The notes beneath the pieces are model-generated. The model worked only from the letters and a program-made list of their open reading frames with translations. It did no database searches and was not told the origin of the DNA. From contig JAEEOO010000017.1 of assembly GCA_016284315.1 (NCBI GenBank), positions 1 to 64,000 on the forward strand: a DNA stretch of 64,000 nt. Reading direction: 5' to 3'. The translations under genes and the position numbers were made by a program. Of this stretch, positions 1-8,448 are shown one piece after another. Position 1 is the stretch's first letter, and every line of letters begins with the position of its first letter. The DNA is from Lachnospiraceae bacterium (lineage in GTDB: Bacteria; Bacillota; Clostridia; Lachnospirales; Lachnospiraceae).

Positions 1-388
1 AAATCTTGATCTGATTAAGGGGAACAAACTTAGAAAGAGCCATAACAAGTGAATAAGGCTCGTCCCCGGTAGAACATGCGGCGCTCCAGATCTTTAGGTT
101 CTTTCCAAACTTGTTGATAAGGTCAGGAAAAACTTCTTTATCCATGAATTGCCACTGATCTACATTTCTGTAAAACTCAGATACATTGATAGTAATGTAG
201 TTGATAAACTCATCAAAAATATCTTTGTTGGTCTTCAGCGCATCCATGTACTTGTCGTAGCCAACGATCTTATTCTTCTGAATAAGGGTGTCGATACGGC
301 GTTTCATCTGGCGCTCCTTGTATGCATTGAGGTCTATCTGTGTCAGTTTGAGAATTTCTTTTTTGAAATATTCGTAATCGTACTCCAT
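1..388 (-). CDS. cheR: Chemotaxis protein methyltransferase CheR (3' part outside window)
   Basis: CheR transfers methyl groups from S-adenosylmethionine to glutamates of chemoreceptors in the cytoplasm. About 129 N-terminal residues are visible. They begin MEYDYEYFKKEIL, contain the CheR N-terminal helical domain with YKERQMKRRI near residue 24, the segment YITINVSEFYRN near 65, and the SAM-binding motif WSAACSTGDEPYSL near 104, which matches the family's W-S-A-x-C-S-x-G-x-E-P-Y signature. The chosen ATG follows GGAGG by 8 bases. The gene runs off the left edge, so its end cannot be judged. It lies behind the rpsA terminator, separate from the other che genes at 21-26 kb, and probably has its own promoter. 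Confidence 0.93.
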   Translation of the reverse strand, partial: MEYDYEYFKKEILKLTQIDLNAYKERQMKRRIDTLIQKNKIVGYDKYMDALKTNKDIFDEFINYITINVSEFYRNVDQWQFMDKEVFPDLINKFGKNLKIWSAACSTGDEPYSLVMALSKFVPLNQIKI

Positions 389-424
389 AGAACATACCTC
401 CGATATTTAATTTAATACTTTTCT

Positions 425-430
425 ATTATA
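425..430 (-). promoter_or_regulatory. Extended -10 promoter for cheR
   Basis: Read on the minus strand the site is TGTTATAAT, a consensus extended -10, about 36 bases before the cheR start. The -35 region would fall in the tail of the preceding terminator and is poor. Position and match suggest that cheR is transcribed independently of rpsA. Confidence 0.5.
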
Positions 431-435
431 ACAAA

Positions 436-480
436 AACAAAAAAGAAAAGCGACTGCTAAGTTTTATACCCAGCAGTCGC
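436..480 (-). terminator. Rho-independent terminator after rpsA
   Basis: A 9-bp stem GCGACTGCT/AGCAGTCGC with a 13-base loop is followed on the minus strand by a T-rich tail. It starts 13 bases after the rpsA stop codon and closes the regulator-cmk-ispH-rpsA transcript. Confidence 0.85.
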
Positions 481-493
481 GAATAAACATTAA

Positions 494-1630
494 TTACTCT
501 TCTTCACCTTCGGAAGCGATTACAGCGTCGATATCAACTGAAACAACATCCTCATTGTCTTCCTTCTTAGGTTCGGGTGCAGTGAGTGCCTTGATGCTGA
601 GTGAAATCTTGTGATCTGCTTCGTTGAAGTCAACGATCTTAGCAGTTACTTCCTGTCCAACAGAAAGAACATCGCTGGGCTTCTCGATGTGATCCTTAGA
701 AATCTGAGATACATGGAGAAGTGCATCTACTCCGTTCTCAAGCTCTACGAATGCACCGAAGTCGGTCATTCTTGCTACCTTACCGGTAACAACGTTTCCG
801 ATAGCGAATTTATCGGAAGCATCCTTCCAAGGATTCTGATCGTCAAACTTAAGTGAAAGGGCAACTTTGCTTCCGTTGATCTCCTTAACGAGAACCTTAA
901 CGGTGTCGCCAACCTTAAATACTTTCTTGGGATGCTCAACTCTTCCCCAGCTCATCTCTGAGATGTGAAGAAGTCCGTCTACTCCACCGAGATCGATGAA
1001 TGCACCGAAATCGGTTACGTTCTTAACAACACCCTCAACGGTGTCGCCTTCGTGAATCTTCTCGAAGAGTTCCTTCTGAGCTTCAGCCTTCTTTGCAACG
1101 AGGAGCTGCTTACGATCTCCGATGCAACGACGCTTCTTGGGGCTGAACTCGATAACTACGAATTCGATCTCCTGATCCTTATACTTAGAAAGATCTCTCT
1201 CATAAGTATCTGAAACAAGGCTTGCAGGGATGAAGATTCTGGTCTCGTCAACGATAACGGTAAGTCCGCCATCCTGAACCTGGCTAACAACAGCCTTGAG
1301 AACCTCATGATTATTGAAGGCTTCTTCGATCTTCTTGCTGCCCTTCTCCTGCTGGAGACGCTTGTAGGTAACAAGAACCTGTCCGTCGCCGTCGTTAACT
1401 TTAAGTACCTTAACCTCGAGAGTATCGCCTTCCTTTACCGCAGTAGTAAGATCAACGCTGTTGTCATTCGTGTATTCATACTTAGTAAGAATACCATCAG
1501 CCTTGTATCCGATGTTCAGAATAATCTCTTCAGGCTTAACAGCGATTACTTTACCTTCGACTACCTCTCCTGTATGAATTGTTTTGAATGAATCTTCCAG
1601 CATTTGTTCAAAAGTAAGTTCCTCTGACAT
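494..1630 (-). CDS. rpsA: S1-domain RNA-binding protein (RpsA-like)
   Basis: This 378-residue protein is built of four S1 (OB-fold) RNA-binding repeats, starting near residues 20, 108, 190 and 275. The last two are most canonical, with TDFGAFIDLGGVDGLLH and TDFGAFVELENGVDALLH. It probably binds mRNA at the ribosome, as in the short S1 proteins of Firmicutes. The chosen ATG at 1630 (MSEELTFEQM) follows GAGGAGG with good spacing; the in-frame ATG 18 bases upstream runs through that same ribosome site and is unlikely. The start lies 23 bases inside the end of ispH in another frame, so translation is probably coupled. In many clostridia ispH and S1 domains form one fused gene; here they are separate. 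Confidence 0.9.
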   Translation of the reverse strand: MSEELTFEQMLEDSFKTIHTGEVVEGKVIAVKPEEIILNIGYKADGILTKYEYTNDNSVDLTTAVKEGDTLEVKVLKVNDGDGQVLVTYKRLQQEKGSKKIEEAFNNHEVLKAVVSQVQDGGLTVIVDETRIFIPASLVSDTYERDLSKYKDQEIEFVVIEFSPKKRRCIGDRKQLLVAKKAEAQKELFEKIHEGDTVEGVVKNVTDFGAFIDLGGVDGLLHISEMSWGRVEHPKKVFKVGDTVKVLVKEINGSKVALSLKFDDQNPWKDASDKFAIGNVVTGKVARMTDFGAFVELENGVDALLHVSQISKDHIEKPSDVLSVGQEVTAKIVDFNEADHKISLSIKALTAPEPKKEDNEDVVSVDIDAVIASEGEEE

Positions 1631-2468
1631 TATTTTGAACCTCCTCAATTAATTTTTGCGGGGTGGAAGCCCCTGCGGTAATACCCACCAAATTTGCCGA
1701 CTTGAGTTTACTCATATCGAGGTCATCCGGTGTTTGAACGTAAAAGGTATTTTCACAACAGTTTTTGCATATTTCAAAAAGTTTTCTTGTATTGGAACTG
1801 CTGCTGCTTCCTATCACGATCATCGCGTCCGCCTTACGGGCTAAGCCTTCTGCGTCGCGTTGTCTTTCTTCCGTTGCGTTACAGATTGTATTCACAACAT
1901 GAACATTGTACTCTTTTTTTTCAAGAATTTCAACGATTTCTTTAAATTTCTTGCTCTGAAATGTTGTTTGAGAAACCAATGTATATTCCGATTTTTCTTC
2001 CGGAACAAAATTTTCCGCATCGGAAACTTCCTTGAAAACTATACAATCGCCGTGAATCCAGCCTTTTATGCCTATAACTTCGGGATGATCAGGATCACCG
2101 ACGATTATTATTTTTCTTCCAATCCTTGATTCTTCCATGACCGTTCGGTGAATTTTTTTCACAAAAGGACATGTGGCATCAACAACTTCAAAACCTTTTT
2201 CCGTAAGTTCATTGTATACTTTTTCGGAAACTCCGTGTGCCCTTATTATCACAATGGCATTTTCTTCCGGAATTGTTTCTGAAAGAGCGTTCTCATCGGT
2301 TATTACCTTTACACCTCTCTCCTCAAGTTCACGAACCACTTCTTCGTTGTGAACAATAGGACCGTAGGTATATATGGGGCGCCCCTGTTTTAGCTGTTCG
2401 TAGACAGTTCCGACGGCCCTTTCAACGCCGAAACAAAAGCCCGCGCTTTTTGCTGTTTCTATTTCCAT
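1608..2468 (-). CDS. ispH: 4-hydroxy-3-methylbut-2-enyl diphosphate reductase
   Basis: IspH is the [4Fe-4S] enzyme for the last step of the MEP isoprenoid pathway, giving IPP and DMAPP. The protein (286 residues) begins MEIETAKSAGFCFGVERAV with the first cluster cysteine. It has DATCPFVKKIH near residue 95 with the second, TICNATEERQ near 190 with the third, and the C-terminal GITAGASTP motif. The ATG at 2468 was chosen because GGAG lies just before it; an upstream in-frame start would add ten residues absent from the family. The last codons overlap the rpsA start. It lies 46 bases after cmk in a common clostridial arrangement. Confidence 0.95.
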   Translation of the reverse strand: MEIETAKSAGFCFGVERAVGTVYEQLKQGRPIYTYGPIVHNEEVVRELEERGVKVITDENALSETIPEENAIVIIRAHGVSEKVYNELTEKGFEVVDATCPFVKKIHRTVMEESRIGRKIIIVGDPDHPEVIGIKGWIHGDCIVFKEVSDAENFVPEEKSEYTLVSQTTFQSKKFKEIVEILEKKEYNVHVVNTICNATEERQRDAEGLARKADAMIVIGSSSSSNTRKLFEICKNCCENTFYVQTPDDLDMSKLKSANLVGITAGASTPQKLIEEVQNNVRGTYF

Positions 2469-2514
2469 ATTATCTCCATCGGATATCTTTAAAAACAATG
2501 GTTACTGACATCGG

Positions 2515-3171
2515 TTAAGGGCACATTGCAATGACTGCGTCCGCAACCTGCTCTATTGTCATGTTTGAGGTATCCAGTAAAGTAGCATCATCAGCCTGCT
2601 TTAAAGGGGAAATCTCTCTGTGCATATCCTGATAATCTCTCTTTTCGATATCCTCTTTTATCTGTTCAAGGTCTGCGCTCTCACCTTTGGCTATGAGCTC
2701 ATCATATCTTCTCTTTGCTCTCACTTCACTGGATGCAGTAAGGAAGATCTTGGGACTTGCCCAAGGAAGCACAACGGTTCCAATATCTCTTCCGTCCATG
2801 ATGCAATCATTTTCTTTTGCAAGCTTCTGCTGAAGTTCAAAGATCTGGGCTCTAACAGCGGGAACTGCAGATGTTTTTGAAGCGGTAAGTCCCACTTCTT
2901 CAGTTCTTAAAAATGCATTTACGTTTTCACCGTTCAAATAAACGATCTGGGCTCCGTCTTCGTAACCTATGGTTACATTTGCGCCCTTGCAATCATTTGA
3001 GATTGCCTCGGTATCATTGACATCGGTTCCCTTTCTAAGTATATAAAGGGCGATGGCACGATACATAGCTCCGGTATCCACATAAATGATATTCTTCTTT
3101 TTGGCGATTAGTTTCGCGATAGTACTTTTTCCTGCACCTGCAGGTCCGTCAATTGCGATATTGAGTGACAT
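2515..3171 (-). CDS. cmk: Cytidylate kinase
   Basis: Cmk phosphorylates CMP and dCMP with ATP in pyrimidine nucleotide metabolism. The 218-residue length is usual for the bacterial enzyme. The P-loop GPAGAGKSTIAK is at residues 9-20, VDTGAMYRAIA follows near 31, and the substrate-binding segment MDGRDIGTVVLP is near 125. The start follows AAGGAG with 8 bases of spacing. In many clostridia a plsC-type acyltransferase lies between cmk and ispH; none is present here. Confidence 0.95.
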   Translation of the reverse strand: MSLNIAIDGPAGAGKSTIAKLIAKKKNIIYVDTGAMYRAIALYILRKGTDVNDTEAISNDCKGANVTIGYEDGAQIVYLNGENVNAFLRTEEVGLTASKTSAVPAVRAQIFELQQKLAKENDCIMDGRDIGTVVLPWASPKIFLTASSEVRAKRRYDELIAKGESADLEQIKEDIEKRDYQDMHREISPLKQADDATLLDTSNMTIEQVADAVIAMCP

Positions 3172-3223
3172 TTAAAAAACTCCTTAAAAAATATATAGAT
3201 CAAGACCTTCGGTCTTAAATTCT

Positions 3224-4507
3224 TTACTGTTCGATTGCCGATCCTGCGGCATGTCCGGTGGACCAGGCGATCTGAAGATTGAAACCACCGGTTACCGCAT
3301 CAAGGTCAAGGACCTCTCCGGCAAAGTAAAGGTCTTTAACATGCTTTGATTCCATGGTACCGGGATCGATATCTTTTACGGATATTCCGCCTCTTGTGAT
3401 GATGGCTTCCGCAAACCCTCTGGTTCCGGTGATATTAAGTGTAAGATTCTTTAAAGCGTCAAGAAGGCTCTTTCTCTCCTCTTTAGTAATATCATGAACC
3501 TTTTTGTCTTTATCAATACCTGCATATTCCACGATAACGGGAATAAGGCTTGCCGGAAGTAATCCGCCGAGAGAATTGGCAAAGCTCTTGTTGGCGTTTT
3601 CTTCAAAATCCCTAAGTATCCTTTTATCCAGCTGTTCTTCGGAAAGTGCGGGTTTAAGATCAATGATCGCCTTAACGTCCGAATGTTTATCGGGATCATA
3701 ATAACAGCTTCCCGTAAGGACCAAGGGACCGCTTATTCCAAAGTGGGTAAAGAGCATTTCTCCAAAACCGTCGTAAAGGGTCTTCTTTCCGCTCACAAGC
3801 TTCATTGATACGTTCTTAAGTGAAAGGCCCATGCACTTAGAAACCCACTTTTCTTTGGTCTCAAGAGGCACCAGTGAAGGCTTTGCTTTAACGATACCAT
3901 GTCCGCTCTTTTCAGCGAATTTATATCCGTCGCCCGTTGATCCTGTAAGCGGATATGATACTCCTCCGGTGCAGACTATAACAGCATCGGATTTAAGGAT
4001 AAGTAGCTTAGGCTCCGGCTTTCTTCCCTGTCCTTTATCTCCTTTGGTTACTCCGGTAACTTTCGCTGCTTTTACGCCTTCTGCTTTACCGTCTTTTATT
4101 GTAAGTTCCTTAACCTCGGTGTTAAGCAAAATCTCAACACCGTTCTCCTTAAGGATCTTTTCCAAAGCTTTAATTATATCCGATGAATGGTCAGATACAG
4201 GGAAAACTCTGTCTCCTCTTTCTGTCTTAAGAGGGCATCCCGCTTTCTCTATCATTTCCATCAGTGCAGTATTGTCAAAGCAATAAAATGAACTGTAAAG
4301 GAATTTGCGGTTTGTAACAACATTGGCAAGAAGCGTTTCCACATCTGCTCCATTGGTTACATTGCATCTTCCTTTACCGGTAATAAACAGCTTTTTACCA
4401 AGCTTTTCGTTTTTCTCAATAAGGGTTACTTTATTACCCTTTTCGGCTGCAGCGATAGCCGCCATCATTCCTGCCGCACCGCCGCCTACCACTATAACAT
4501 TACTCAT
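3224..4507 (-). CDS. HI0933/YhiN-family FAD-dependent oxidoreductase
   Basis: This is a 427-residue flavoprotein of the HI0933 (YhiN, BaiN-like) family. The N-terminal dinucleotide-binding motif VVGGGAAGMMAAIAAAEKG is followed by KLGKKLFITGKGRCNVTN, a family signature. ITRGGISVKDIDP and LYFAGEVLDLDAVTGGFN near the C-terminus complete the FAD site. The cellular substrate is unknown, and BaiN bile-acid activity cannot be inferred from sequence. The start overlaps the end of the rpiR-type gene by 8 bases. The flavoprotein-cmk-ispH-rpsA order recurs in Clostridia. Confidence 0.88.
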   Translation of the reverse strand: MSNVIVVGGGAAGMMAAIAAAEKGNKVTLIEKNEKLGKKLFITGKGRCNVTNGADVETLLANVVTNRKFLYSSFYCFDNTALMEMIEKAGCPLKTERGDRVFPVSDHSSDIIKALEKILKENGVEILLNTEVKELTIKDGKAEGVKAAKVTGVTKGDKGQGRKPEPKLLILKSDAVIVCTGGVSYPLTGSTGDGYKFAEKSGHGIVKAKPSLVPLETKEKWVSKCMGLSLKNVSMKLVSGKKTLYDGFGEMLFTHFGISGPLVLTGSCYYDPDKHSDVKAIIDLKPALSEEQLDKRILRDFEENANKSFANSLGGLLPASLIPVIVEYAGIDKDKKVHDITKEERKSLLDALKNLTLNITGTRGFAEAIITRGGISVKDIDPGTMESKHVKDLYFAGEVLDLDAVTGGFNLQIAWSTGHAAGSAIEQ

Positions 4508-5435
4508 CAGTTTCGTCTTTCTCTTTCCTCAAAGAATAATTGAGGATGGGTTCTGAATTGATGAAATTGATCTCATCATTAAGGTATACCTGATAGTTGC
4601 CCCAGACATCCTCAAGCATCTTAAGGTCCTGGTTAACGGCTTCAGGTTTTTTAAGGCACATGGCAACCACAAGGGCATTGATAATACTAAGTGGTGCCAC
4701 AAGTGAATCTACGATTGAAACCATGTCGCTTCTTGCAAAAAGATTACAGGAAGAATACAGGTTCATGGGTGAATAGGGAGAGTCTGTGATAGAGATGATC
4801 TTGGCTCTTCTGTCACTGGCAAATTCCATGGCCTTAAGGGTACGCATGGAATATCTGGGGAAGCTGATTCCAACGAAACAGTCCTTCTCACCTATCCTAA
4901 GCATCTGCTCAAAGGTTTCCGTTGTGGATGTGGTGTTCAAAAGTACCACATGGTTACGGATCATGTTAAGGTAAAAGTGTAAAAATGCCGCAAGGGGCTC
5001 GTTACTCCTGAGTCCCATGATATAAACAGTATCCGCTGTGAGGAGCGTATCTACTGCAGCATTAAATGCATCGGTATTTAAGTTTACAATGGTATCCTGG
5101 ATCTTTTCAATATCGGATGTAAGAACTGACTTTACGATCTCGGACTGAGTACTTCCGCCGTATCTTTCATCCAGTTTTTGCATCTTTGAGATCTTGCCTT
5201 TGATGCACTCTCCCAGGGCCTTCTGGTATTCGGGATATCCTTCGAATCCGAGAGCCATGGCAAATCTGACAACAGTGGATTCGCTGACACCTATAGCCTC
5301 TCCCACTTTTGCGGCAGTCAAGAATACCGCTTCATCGTACATATCAAGCACGTATCCCGCAATTTTCTTATGGCTTTTACTCATGGTGGGCATAGCCTCA
5401 CGAATAAGTGATAACACATCCTTGTTTGGCGTCAT
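4500..5435 (-). CDS. MurR/RpiR-family transcriptional regulator
   Basis: This 311-residue protein has an N-terminal helix-turn-helix of the RpiR type (roughly residues 5-80, with VGEAIGVSESTVVRFAMALG). A C-terminal SIS sugar-phosphate-binding domain follows (about 125-260, with TADTVYIMGLRSNEP and ISITDSPYSPM). Family members respond to phosphosugars. No sugar gene is adjacent, so the ligand is unknown. It follows the TetR-type gene by 12 bases and overlaps the flavoprotein gene, so all are probably cotranscribed. AAGGGG precedes the start. Confidence 0.88.
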   Translation of the reverse strand: MTPNKDVLSLIREAMPTMSKSHKKIAGYVLDMYDEAVFLTAAKVGEAIGVSESTVVRFAMALGFEGYPEYQKALGECIKGKISKMQKLDERYGGSTQSEIVKSVLTSDIEKIQDTIVNLNTDAFNAAVDTLLTADTVYIMGLRSNEPLAAFLHFYLNMIRNHVVLLNTTSTTETFEQMLRIGEKDCFVGISFPRYSMRTLKAMEFASDRRAKIISITDSPYSPMNLYSSCNLFARSDMVSIVDSLVAPLSIINALVVAMCLKKPEAVNQDLKMLEDVWGNYQVYLNDEINFINSEPILNYSLRKEKDETDE

Positions 5436-5447
5436 CTTGTTTCCCCT

Positions 5448-5999
5448 TTATTCTCTTGCAAAAGATTCATAGGATTTTTCAAGAAGAGAAATGGTCTCTT
5501 CATCGGTAAGATCAAAGTCTCCGGAGAGAGTCATGCAGGCTGCTCCGTGAATAAAGATCCACATCTTCATGAACATGTGACCGGGATTGGAGCATCCCAT
5601 TGTCCTTGCCAGATTGATCTCTTTAACAACATTTCCGTCTTCGCCGTTTAAGAGTTCATACATACTCTTTCCGCCCACGATACCGTTAACGAAAAGGAGT
5701 TTAAAATAGTTCTTCTCTTCTCTTGCAAAAGTTATATAAGCCAGTCCGAGGTTGGTAAAGGGAACGTTGCTCTTCTTTTCGAAAGCTTTATAGTACTCAA
5801 GGAAGTAACCGATGGTTTTATCGTATACGGCCTTCTGAAGTTCTTCCATATTCTTGTATACACGGAAGATAGGCTGAGTGGAACATCCTGCAGCTGCCGC
5901 AACTTTTCTGGCGGTAACGCTTTCAATTCCGGATTCCTTGACCATGTTAAAAGCTGTGTCAAGTATCATGTCGATAGTAATTGATTCTTTGCGTGCCAT
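5448..5999 (-). CDS. TetR-family transcriptional regulator
   Basis: This 183-residue protein has a TetR-type N-terminal DNA-binding domain: ITIDMILDTAFNMVKESG, then the helix-turn-helix SVTARKVAAAAGCSTQPIFR near residue 25. A helical C-terminal ligand and dimerisation region with MFMKMWIFIHGAACM follows. The effector cannot be predicted. It lies 20 bases after a hybrid histidine kinase and directly before an RpiR-type regulator, so three regulatory genes sit head to tail. Confidence 0.88.
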   Translation of the reverse strand: MARKESITIDMILDTAFNMVKESGIESVTARKVAAAAGCSTQPIFRVYKNMEELQKAVYDKTIGYFLEYYKAFEKKSNVPFTNLGLAYITFAREEKNYFKLLFVNGIVGGKSMYELLNGEDGNVVKEINLARTMGCSNPGHMFMKMWIFIHGAACMTLSGDFDLTDEETISLLEKSYESFARE

Positions 6000-6019
6000 T
6001 TGTTTCTTTTACCTTTCTC

Positions 6020-8230
6020 TTAACTGTTACTCTCAAAATATTTTCGAAGCAGGTCATCCACTCCTTTAATATCAATGGGTTTCGACATATAATCGTCAAA
6101 GCCTGCTTCAAGGTATGTTTCCTTAGCTCCGGTAATTGCATTTGCCGTCAGCGCTATAACAATAGTGCCATCGGATAGTAATTTATCTTTCCTCATCTTT
6201 GCCAAGGTTTCCATTCCGTCCATCTTGGGCATCATATGATCGAGGAAGATCATATCGTATTTAGTCTCTTTAACCTTCTCGATCGCTTCCGCACCGGATA
6301 ATGCCACATCCACTGTGACCTCGCTGAGCTTGAGGAATCTGGAAGCAACCTTAAGGTTCATATTGTTATCATCCACAACAAGGATCTTCTTGCCGGGTAT
6401 CTTAATGGGCTCGTGAATCGTGGTCTTTTTCTTCTCCGTTCCCTTAAGTTCAAAATCACCAATAGGTCTGGGATCCATGATCTCCTGGCCGACTACGAAG
6501 GAGAAAGTTGAACCTTTTCCATAGACGCTGTCCACCTCAAGTTTACTGTTCATCATATCAAGGAGACCTGTAACGATTGACATTCCAAGTCCGGTTCCTT
6601 CGATATTTCTGTTTCTCTTTTCCTCCACTCTTCCGAAGGATTCAAAGAGTTTGCCCATATCTTCTTCCTTGATTCCGATTCCCGTATCCTTTACTTCAAT
6701 GCGAAGGTATATCTCATTTCCGCATCTGGATTCTTCTCTGATAGAGAGAGTTACGCTTCCGCGCTCGGTATATTTGACTGCATTGGTAAGCAGGTTGACG
6801 ATTGTCTGTGCCACCCTGACGTCATCTCCGTAGAGTTCCCTCGGGATATTTGGATCTATATGCTTCATGAGATTAAGACTCTTGGATATAGCCCTGGGCG
6901 CAACCGAATTGATACAGTTGCTTATCATATCAACAGTTGAATACTTGACGGGGACGATCTCCATCTTTCCGCTTTCGATCTTTGAAAAGTCGAGAATACT
7001 GTTGATAAGTAATAGCAATGTTTTTCCTGCGGACTGAATGTTCTCGGAGTACTCAAGGATATCATCATCCTTGCACTCACGGAGTATCATCTCATTCATA
7101 CCAAGAACGGCATTAATAGGAGTTCTGATCTCATGGGACATCTGGGCCAGGAAACTACTCTTAGCCTTCTCCGCAGCAATTGCGGATTCAGCAGCTTCCT
7201 TCATACTTCTTGAATACATACGGTCCTTTGTAACGTCCAACATCAAAAGATAATAACCGCATTTCCTCCTGCCATCATACAAGTGGTTTGGCGTTACTTC
7301 ATAAATCTTGTCATCCTTTTCAAGAATGTAAGGCTCAGGAACGATCTCATTGTTCATGAAGATATGAAGAGCTGTCAGAATGACATCATATTGCTCTTCA
7401 TCCCTGTCAAGGAAAGCATCCGCTTTTGCTTTCGTCAGCGGAGGTATAACCCTTTTTGCCGATTTATTGGCAACCAGATATCTTCCGCTTCTGTCGAAGC
7501 ATACGATTCCACCGGTTCCTTCTTCAAGAAGAGTTTCCGAAATTCCGGCAGAAATATCGTAAAGCCTTATTCTTCTGAAAAGGAAAAGGAAGACAGTCTC
7601 AGCAATGATATAAAAGGCCGGCATGGTCTCAATTTCAAAACCAATGGTTCTTGAGATTGCTCTGGTTCCAAAGAACACGGTAACGCTGACTACGTCAAGA
7701 ACAATAAGAACATAAAGAGTTCTTATTGATGTATCCGGTCTGCAAACAAGGGCATAGACAAGAACACCGACGCTGGCTACCATTATAACGATCATGTACG
7801 CATAGAAAACCGTATGGAGCGGACCATATTCCTTGATCATGCTTCCGACTCCGTCCACCATAACAAAGGTAACCTTTTTATAAAACAGCGTTCCTTTATC
7901 CATTGTAAGCACTGCACCATACATGGCAAAAGCACATCCGAGCATTACTGCCCTGACAATGGGGTGGAGTTTAATATTGCAAAGTGAAATGATTCCGAAT
8001 AATAGGAAAAGATGAAGAAAACAGCCGCCCACATAAACAATCTTTTGGGCCATCAACGCCTCATGCAAGGTCCGGGCACTGTATAACCAGCTATAACCAA
8101 GGTTTACAAGAGGAACGATAGCGAATGTAAACATGTACTCAAATGACGCATTCTTTCGCCAACTGAGCACAAACAATATCATCATTATGCAGGCTATGAT
8201 TACAAACGTCTCATAATAAATATGCAGCAT
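6020..8230 (-). CDS. Membrane hybrid histidine kinase with C-terminal receiver
   Basis: This is a 736-residue sensor kinase. Residues 1-220 carry about seven hydrophobic segments resembling the 7TM histidine-kinase sensor module. A PAS-like stretch spans about 230-340 (GIVCFDRSGRYLVANKSAKR). The HisKA box AQMSHEIRTPINAVLG has the phospho-acceptor at His366. A HATPase domain spans about 470-600 (LLTNAVKYTERG, DTGIGIKEEDMGKLFESF, GTGLGMSIV). A receiver domain begins near 620 (ILVVDDNNMNL) with the predicted phospho-Asp in MIFLDHMMPKMDG and the switch lysine in MSKPID. No separate output protein is adjacent, so signalling probably passes to an unlinked HPt or regulator. The ribosome site (GGTGA) is weak. 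Confidence 0.9.
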   Translation of the reverse strand: MLHIYYETFVIIACIMMILFVLSWRKNASFEYMFTFAIVPLVNLGYSWLYSARTLHEALMAQKIVYVGGCFLHLFLLFGIISLCNIKLHPIVRAVMLGCAFAMYGAVLTMDKGTLFYKKVTFVMVDGVGSMIKEYGPLHTVFYAYMIVIMVASVGVLVYALVCRPDTSIRTLYVLIVLDVVSVTVFFGTRAISRTIGFEIETMPAFYIIAETVFLFLFRRIRLYDISAGISETLLEEGTGGIVCFDRSGRYLVANKSAKRVIPPLTKAKADAFLDRDEEQYDVILTALHIFMNNEIVPEPYILEKDDKIYEVTPNHLYDGRRKCGYYLLMLDVTKDRMYSRSMKEAAESAIAAEKAKSSFLAQMSHEIRTPINAVLGMNEMILRECKDDDILEYSENIQSAGKTLLLLINSILDFSKIESGKMEIVPVKYSTVDMISNCINSVAPRAISKSLNLMKHIDPNIPRELYGDDVRVAQTIVNLLTNAVKYTERGSVTLSIREESRCGNEIYLRIEVKDTGIGIKEEDMGKLFESFGRVEEKRNRNIEGTGLGMSIVTGLLDMMNSKLEVDSVYGKGSTFSFVVGQEIMDPRPIGDFELKGTEKKKTTIHEPIKIPGKKILVVDDNNMNLKVASRFLKLSEVTVDVALSGAEAIEKVKETKYDMIFLDHMMPKMDGMETLAKMRKDKLLSDGTIVIALTANAITGAKETYLEAGFDDYMSKPIDIKGVDDLLRKYFESNS

Positions 8231-8309
8231 ATTTTCACCATGAAGTCAAGCAATGATCAGTTACGGTTCGATAGTACAATTCTCCTATATAAAGCTCTTA
8301 ATGAAATAT

Positions 8310-8315
8310 ATTATA
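8310..8315 (-). promoter_or_regulatory. Extended -10 promoter upstream of the hybrid kinase
   Basis: The minus strand reads TGTTATAAT, a perfect extended -10, about 80 bases before the kinase ATG and past the oadA terminator. The -35 region is not consensus. It is the only strong candidate for starting the kinase-tetR-rpiR transcript. The remaining leader (8231-8303) shows no riboswitch I recognise. Confidence 0.55.
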
Positions 8316-8398
8316 ACATGTGAAATCTAATTATTCTACAACAAAATATAGTATGTGTTTTCCTTATGAACACGCTATTTGTAGAAGCTTTGGAATAT

Positions 8399-8429
8399 AA
8401 AAAAGGCACCGGAAAAATCCGATGCCTTT
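8399..8429 (-). terminator. Terminator after oadA
   Basis: The minus strand reads AAAGGCATCGGA, a short T loop, then TCCGGTGCCTTTTTTAT. This is a 12-bp stem with one G-U pair running into a T tract. It ends the decarboxylase transcript 20 bases after its last stop codon. Confidence 0.88.
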
Positions 8430-8448
8430 GGTTATTTTTTATTTGATA

